NCBI RefSeq assembly: GCF_022180385.2
Contig: NZ_BQME02000002.1
Coordinates: forward strand, 124,001 to 188,000
Length of the DNA: 64,000 nt
Reading direction: 5' to 3'
DNA from: Paenibacillus sp. L3-i20
Lineage (GTDB): Bacteria > Bacillota > Bacilli > Paenibacillales > Paenibacillaceae
In this document: in pieces, positions 60,339 through 64,000 of the stretch
How the letters are laid out: every line of letters begins with the position of its first letter
How positions within the stretch are numbered: the stretch's first letter is position 1
Notes under the pieces: model-generated
The model's database searches: none
The model's input: only the letters and a program-made list of their open reading frames with translations
Told to the model about the DNA's origin: nothing
Translations under genes and position numbers: made by a program

Positions 60339-61265
60339 ATGGCGGTTTATATCGATATCCTATTTCTACGTGAATTGCTTGTAGACGGAGCTGTGCTGAT
60401 GACGACCGCATGGGTCCGTAACTATAAGCCCAAGCCATGGCGATTGCTTTTCGCTGCTACATTCGGAGCCTGCTATGTTGTACTTATGCTAGTGCCTCAG
60501 TTATCATTCCTGTTCACGTTGGCCGTAAAAGTCTTGTTTTCGTTATTCATGGTTTGGATAACGTTCGGATTTCATTCGCTGCAACATTTTATTCGTAACA
60601 TTGCAGCTTTCTATACGGTTAATTTTGTAGCTGCGGGCGCTGTACTAGGACTCTATTATTTGTTTATGCAGGGATCAGGTGAAGTTTGGAAAACGTTAAC
60701 GTTTGCTAGCGGCAGTGTGAATGCAGAGCTAAAGATGGGACTTTTTTATTTTGTTGCTGCGTTTTGTGTTGGTCTTTTTATTTACAGAGCTGTATTAACA
60801 CAAAAGCGGGAACGAGAACTCGTACGAACCCATCTTGCTGAAGTGAAGGTGAGGATCGATGAGCAAATCTTTACGTGTATTGGACTAATTGATACAGGTA
60901 ATCAGCTCTATGATCCTTTGACTCGTACTCCAGTGATGGTTATGGAAGCATCCAATTGGGAGGGTGAAATTCCAGAGTCATGGATGAAAAGCATTCGAGA
61001 GTCGCAAGTAGATCGTCTTGTAGCAGGATTAGATACTGAGCCATTCAAGTGGCAAGATCGTCTTCGTTTAATTCCCTTCAGAGGAGTCAACAGAGGTTCA
61101 CAATTTATGCTTGCTTTGAAGCCGGATGCCGTTGAGATTACAAGGGACGGTCAACTGTATGAAACGAACAGAGTTTTGATTGGTTTAGATGGCGGCAAGC
61201 TTGCAGCAGATGGGGCATATCAAGCGATTATCCATCCGTCAATGGTACAAGCGAAACAAGTGTAA
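60339..61265 (+). CDS. spoIIGA: Sigma-E processing peptidase SpoIIGA
   Basis: A 308-residue membrane aspartic protease that cleaves pro-SigE in the mother cell. The N-terminal half has five hydrophobic helices; the C-terminal half carries the catalytic DTG in [15 protein letters not shown] (Asp185). A strong AGGGAGGAAGGGG site lies upstream. It is followed after 29 bases by sigE, its substrate, as in all spoIIG operons. Expression is probably through the Spo0A-type promoter at 60202. Confidence 0.95.
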   Translation: MAVYIDILFLRELLVDGAVLMTTAWVRNYKPKPWRLLFAATFGACYVVLMLVPQLSFLFTLAVKVLFSLFMVWITFGFHSLQHFIRNIAAFYTVNFVAAGAVLGLYYLFMQGSGEVWKTLTFASGSVNAELKMGLFYFVAAFCVGLFIYRAVLTQKRERELVRTHLAEVKVRIDEQIFTCIGLIDTGNQLYDPLTRTPVMVMEASNWEGEIPESWMKSIRESQVDRLVAGLDTEPFKWQDRLRLIPFRGVNRGSQFMLALKPDAVEITRDGQLYETNRVLIGLDGGKLAADGAYQAIIHPSMVQAKQV

Positions 61266-61294
61266 GCATATTTTACCGGGGAGGGATGGGCCAC

Positions 61295-62017
61295 ATGCTC
61301 GTCAAATACAAACTTATACTGCAGTTATATTATTACAGAATATTATTTTTATTCGGACTAAAAAGTGAAGAATTATATTATATAGGCGGCAGTGAAGCGT
61401 TACCGCCTCCCTTGACGCGTGAAGAAGAGGAATATTTACTTGAGAAACTTCCATCTGGTGACACGGCAATCAGAGCTTTACTGATCGAACGCAACTTAAG
61501 ACTTGTCGTTTACATTGCCAGAAAGTTTGAAAACACGGGTATTCATATTGAGGATCTCGTATCGATAGGTGCAATTGGACTAATTAAGGCAGTTAACACA
61601 TTTGACCCAGAGAAAAAAATTAAGTTAGCTACTTATGCATCTCGTTGTATCGAAAATGAAATTTTGATGTATCTTCGCCGCAATAGCAAGACGCGTACTG
61701 AAGTTTCCTTTGATGAGCCGCTTAATATCGATTGGGATGGAAACGAACTTCTGCTATCTGATGTACTTGGAACTGAAAATGATACAATTTACCGTAACAT
61801 CGAGGAACAGGTGGATCGTAAGCTCCTTCACAAAGCGCTTGATAAGCTATCTGAAAGAGAAAGAATTATAATGGAACTTCGCTTCGGACTTGCTGATGGC
61901 GAAGAAAAGACGCAAAAGGATGTTGCCGACATGTTAGGTATATCCCAATCCTATATTTCTCGTCTGGAGAAAAGAATTATTAAACGATTGAGAAAAGAAT
62001 TTAACAAGATGGTGTAA
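61295..62017 (+). CDS. sigE: Sporulation sigma factor SigE (pro-form)
   Basis: A 240-residue early mother-cell sigma factor. The first roughly 27 residues ([20 protein letters not shown]...) are the amphipathic pro-sequence removed by SpoIIGA. Region 2 has [22 protein letters not shown] and [38 protein letters not shown] (regions 2.1-2.4); region 4 has [15 protein letters not shown] and the helix-turn-helix [20 protein letters not shown]. The ATG at 61295 is preferred to 61286, which directly abuts GGGGAGGG. Length equals that of B. subtilis SigE. Confidence 0.96.
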   Translation: MLVKYKLILQLYYYRILFLFGLKSEELYYIGGSEALPPPLTREEEEYLLEKLPSGDTAIRALLIERNLRLVVYIARKFENTGIHIEDLVSIGAIGLIKAVNTFDPEKKIKLATYASRCIENEILMYLRRNSKTRTEVSFDEPLNIDWDGNELLLSDVLGTENDTIYRNIEEQVDRKLLHKALDKLSERERIIMELRFGLADGEEKTQKDVADMLGISQSYISRLEKRIIKRLRKEFNKMV

Positions 62018-62069
62018 GCGTTTAGCAAGCTTTTGACCCAAATCTGATTGTCGAACGATGTCGGAATAG

Positions 62070-62098
62070 GAATAAAAAGAGGTCTCAGGGAGATAATA
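62070..62098 (+). promoter_or_regulatory. sigG: Candidate SigF/SigG promoter for sigG
   Basis: GAATA (62070-62074), 14 bases, GGAGATAATA (62089-62098). The -10 fits the SigF form GGnRAnAnTW; the -35 fits SigG (GnATR) better than SigF. The predicted start site lies about 27 bases before the sigG TTG, as expected for forespore transcription and autoregulation. Confidence 0.42.
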
Positions 62099-62131
62099 TA
62101 CATTAATGTTTCTCCTTGGGAGGTAATCACG

Positions 62132-62914
62132 TTGACCCGAAATAAAGTCGAGATCTGTGGAGTGGATACCGCTAAACTACCTGTACTGACTAATGTCGAA
62201 ATGCGAGAGCTATTTACGGCATTACAGAGCAAGGGCGAGTGGTCAGCAAGAGAGAAATTGGTTAATGGCAACTTGCGGCTAGTGCTCAGTGTCATTCAGC
62301 GATTTAACAATAGGGGAGAGTTTGTAGACGATTTATTCCAAGTCGGCTGCATCGGACTTATGAAGGCGATAGATAATTTCGACCTTGGTCAAAATGTTAA
62401 GTTTTCCACCTATGCCGTACCGATGATTATCGGTGAAATTCGTCGCTACTTAAGGGATAACAATCCCATCCGAGTATCGCGTAGCTTAAGAGATATCGCT
62501 TATAAGGCGCTGCAAGTCCGTGACAGCCTCACGAACAAAAATTCACGTGAACCAACGATAATTGAAATATCAGAAGCGTTGAATGTGCCCAAAGAGGATG
62601 TTGTGTTTGCACTTGATGCCATCCAAGATCCTGTGTCGTTGTTCGAGCCGATCTATCATGACGGTGGAGATCCAATCTATGTGATGGATCAAATTAGTGA
62701 TGATCGAAACAAAGACGTGTCATGGATAGAAGAGATTGCTCTAAGGGAAGCGATGCGTAAGCTCAATGAGCGGGAAAAAATGATCCTGTCTATGCGCTTT
62801 TTTGAAGGAAAGACACAAATGGAGGTAGCTGACGAAATCGGCATCTCACAAGCACAAGTGTCTAGGCTTGAGAAATCAGCGATACAACAGATGCAGAAAC
62901 ATGTGAAAACATGA
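62132..62914 (+). CDS. sigG: Forespore sigma factor SigG
   Basis: A 260-residue late forespore sigma factor. It starts MTRNKVEICGVDTAKLPVL, the conserved SigG N-terminus bearing the site for anti-sigma contact. Region 2: NLRLVLSVIQRFNNRGEFVDDLFQVG and FSTYAVPMIIGEIRRYLRD; region 3: ISEALNVPKEDVVFALDA; region 4: LNEREKMILSMRFFEGKTQ and EVADEIGISQAQVSRLEK. The start is TTG with GGGAGG nine bases upstream. It lies 114 bases after sigE, with its own predicted promoter. Confidence 0.97.
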   Translation: MTRNKVEICGVDTAKLPVLTNVEMRELFTALQSKGEWSAREKLVNGNLRLVLSVIQRFNNRGEFVDDLFQVGCIGLMKAIDNFDLGQNVKFSTYAVPMIIGEIRRYLRDNNPIRVSRSLRDIAYKALQVRDSLTNKNSREPTIIEISEALNVPKEDVVFALDAIQDPVSLFEPIYHDGGDPIYVMDQISDDRNKDVSWIEEIALREAMRKLNEREKMILSMRFFEGKTQMEVADEIGISQAQVSRLEKSAIQQMQKHVKT

Positions 62915-62937
62915 ACGCTTAGAGGAAGAAATGGCAT

Positions 62938-62978
62938 GAAAGTGGTGGAGTGCATAAGCGCTTCACCACTTTTCTTTG
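62938..62978 (+). terminator. Terminator after sigG
   Basis: GAAAGTGGTG pairs with CACCACTTTTC around an inner imperfect stem (TGCATAAGCGCTT), then TTTG. Confidence 0.75.
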
Positions 62979-63105
62979 CCACATTAATAACGTCAATGTA
63001 GGTTTTTTACTTGATTTTTGGACAGTAGGACATTTTGGGCAATTCACTCATATACTTAAACAAAGGATTGTGGAAAACAATCTACAGGAAATGTGGTGAA
63101 TCAAC

Positions 63106-63387
63106 TTGAAAATATCCGACTTCCAATCAAAAGACGTAATTAATATTGTGGATGGCAAAAAGCTAGGGCATGTAAGTGACCTGGAGCTTGATCTGCGTCA
63201 AGGAAGAATTGATTCGATTGTTGTACCGCAATTTACCAAAATGTTTGGTCTCTTCGGTAATAATGGGACTGAAATCGTTATACCTTGGCGAAATATTGTT
63301 AAGATAGGTGCAGATGTTGTACTTGTTCGAATGGATGAAACAAAAGCAATTCGTGCTGAGGAAGAAGATTTGCATGCCCGTTCTTAA
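63106..63387 (+). CDS. ylmC: YlmC/YmxH-family PRC-barrel sporulation protein
   Basis: A 93-residue single-domain PRC-barrel protein: MKISDFQSKDVINIVDGKKLGHVSDLELD, then IDSIVVPQ, GTEIVIPWRNIVKIGADVVLV. This is the YlmC/YmxH family, found in spore-formers; its precise role is not established. Position after sigG and before ylmD matches B. subtilis. The start is TTG, preceded by the moderate GTGGTGAAT. The promoter region upstream contains CATATACT (about 63046), a partial SigE/SigK-like -10, without a clear -35. Confidence 0.88.
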   Translation: MKISDFQSKDVINIVDGKKLGHVSDLELDLRQGRIDSIVVPQFTKMFGLFGNNGTEIVIPWRNIVKIGADVVLVRMDETKAIRAEEEDLHARS

Positions 63388-63459
63388 GGGGGTAAACTTA
63401 GTATTGGCGGACATAGTAAAAGAGTTATCCCGCATAATGTGTATGTATGAGGTGATGAG

Positions 63460-64000
63460 ATGGAACCATTTGTACAGAAAATAAGAGGCACAGCGAAGGA
63501 ACCTTCGCTTTTTTTGTTGTCACAATGGATGGAAAATAACGATTCGTTATCGGTTGGATTTACTGGAAGAGAAGGAGGAGTAAGTAACACTCCTTGGGCA
63601 TCCTTAAATATTGGATTACATGTGGGGGACAATGAAAGCGACGTTATTGAAAATCGTAAAACGTTGACTTCAGCAATTGACTGGCCATTTGAGTCTTGGA
63701 CGTGTGCGGAGCAGGTACATGGTAGCCATGTATCAATTGTAACGGAAATGGAACGTGGTAAAGGTAGAACTTCGATGTCTGACACAATAGCAGGCAGTGA
63801 TGCGATAATAACGAATGTGCCGGGTATACTTTTAGCTTCATTTTATGCGGATTGTGTTCCGTTATATTTTTACGCGCAAGATGTTGGTGCTGTTGCCTTA
63901 GCTCATGCAGGTTGGCGCGGGACGGTGCAATCTATTGCAAGAGAGACAATACTCGCAATGGAATCTGCTTATGGTGCAAAACCTGAAAATATTAAAGCAG
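63460..64000 (+). CDS. ylmD: Purine nucleoside phosphorylase YlmD (YfiH/LACC1 family), 3'-truncated
   Basis: A laccase-domain protein, long annotated as polyphenol oxidase; family members YlmD, YfiH and LACC1 act on purine nucleosides. The 180 codons present include VGFTGREGGVSNTPWASLNIGLHVGD, the zinc His in CAEQVHGSHV, the Cys in LASFYADCVPLYFY and the His in LAHAGWRGTVQSIA. It runs off the window, so the C-terminal third is missing. GAGGTGATGAG lies just upstream of the ATG at 63460. It follows ylmC as in B. subtilis, where the ylm genes (ylmD-H) are next to sigG and may continue beyond the window. Confidence 0.93.
   Translation, partial: MEPFVQKIRGTAKEPSLFLLSQWMENNDSLSVGFTGREGGVSNTPWASLNIGLHVGDNESDVIENRKTLTSAIDWPFESWTCAEQVHGSHVSIVTEMERGKGRTSMSDTIAGSDAIITNVPGILLASFYADCVPLYFYAQDVGAVALAHAGWRGTVQSIARETILAMESAYGAKPENIKA

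Overview
The window looks like a low-to-moderate GC, endospore-forming member of the Paenibacillaceae (Paenibacillus or a close relative). Evidence: strong Gram-positive Shine-Dalgarno sites with many TTG/GTG starts, a Bacillus-type division/cell-wall (dcw) cluster that runs into spoIIGA-sigE-sigG, a bacillithiol gene (bshC), DUF2536/DUF2626/DUF3397 Bacilli proteins, and a meso-diaminopimelate-type MurE (DNPR motif). The genus is an inference from gene content and order; no database search was possible.

Region by region. 1-4.6 kb: two tandem secreted GH18 chitinases of the same multi-domain layout, the first cut by the window edge. 4.6-9.4 kb: a DUF2536 gene, a possible decayed permease tail, a tiny membrane protein, tRNA-Pro and tRNA-Thr on the minus strand, a MocR-type regulator divergent from a flavin-type oxidase, and a CorC/HlyC-family transporter. 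9.5-16.8 kb: a DUF1836 gene, a UbiA/MenA-type prenyltransferase, a DUF6081-like gene, a two-component system, a YwaF-like membrane protein, an alpha-carbonic anhydrase and a lytic transglycosylase. 16.8-21.5 kb: cysteine desulfurase-thiI, two divergent TerC paralogues and a small membrane protein. 21.5-27.4 kb: a block syntenic with Bacillus ylaG-ylaK (typA, ylaH, sporulation lipoprotein, phoH) with an LCP enzyme inserted. 27.5-31.7 kb: an orphan solute-binding protein, a CwlO-like coiled-coil protein without a hydrolase domain, a MidA-type methyltransferase and DUF2626. 31.9-39.9 kb: gerR/rsfA-like, panE, DUF3397, bshC, ahcY, a lipoprotein serine hydrolase, a truncated second ahcY 3' end, and a DUF4349 lipoprotein.

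40.0-64 kb is the dcw/sporulation supercluster: mraZ-rsmH-ftsL-pbpB-spoVD-murE-murF-mraY-murD-spoVE-murG-murB-murA-divIB-ftsA-ftsZ, then spoIIGA-sigE-sigG-ylmC-ylmD. MurE, MurF, MraY, MurD, MurG, MurB and MurA build lipid II; FtsL, PBP2B and DivIB act at the septum with FtsA and FtsZ; SpoVD and SpoVE reuse the same chemistry for spore cortex. SpoIIGA then activates pro-SigE in the mother cell, and SigG acts in the forespore. Candidate regulatory sites fit this logic: a MraZ-type TGGGN repeat array, a SigH-like promoter before ftsA, a Spo0A-type long-spacer promoter before spoIIGA, a SigF/SigG-like site before sigG, and two SigK-like sites before murE and murB.

Most of the window is conserved core genome; I found no transposase, prophage, CRISPR array or defence island. 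The less ordinary signals are (1) an 84-nt gap-free intergenic repeat present twice about 28.6 kb apart with a conserved hairpin, and (2) a duplicated ahcY 3' end plus terminator flanking a serine-hydrolase gene, which looks like a recombination scar.
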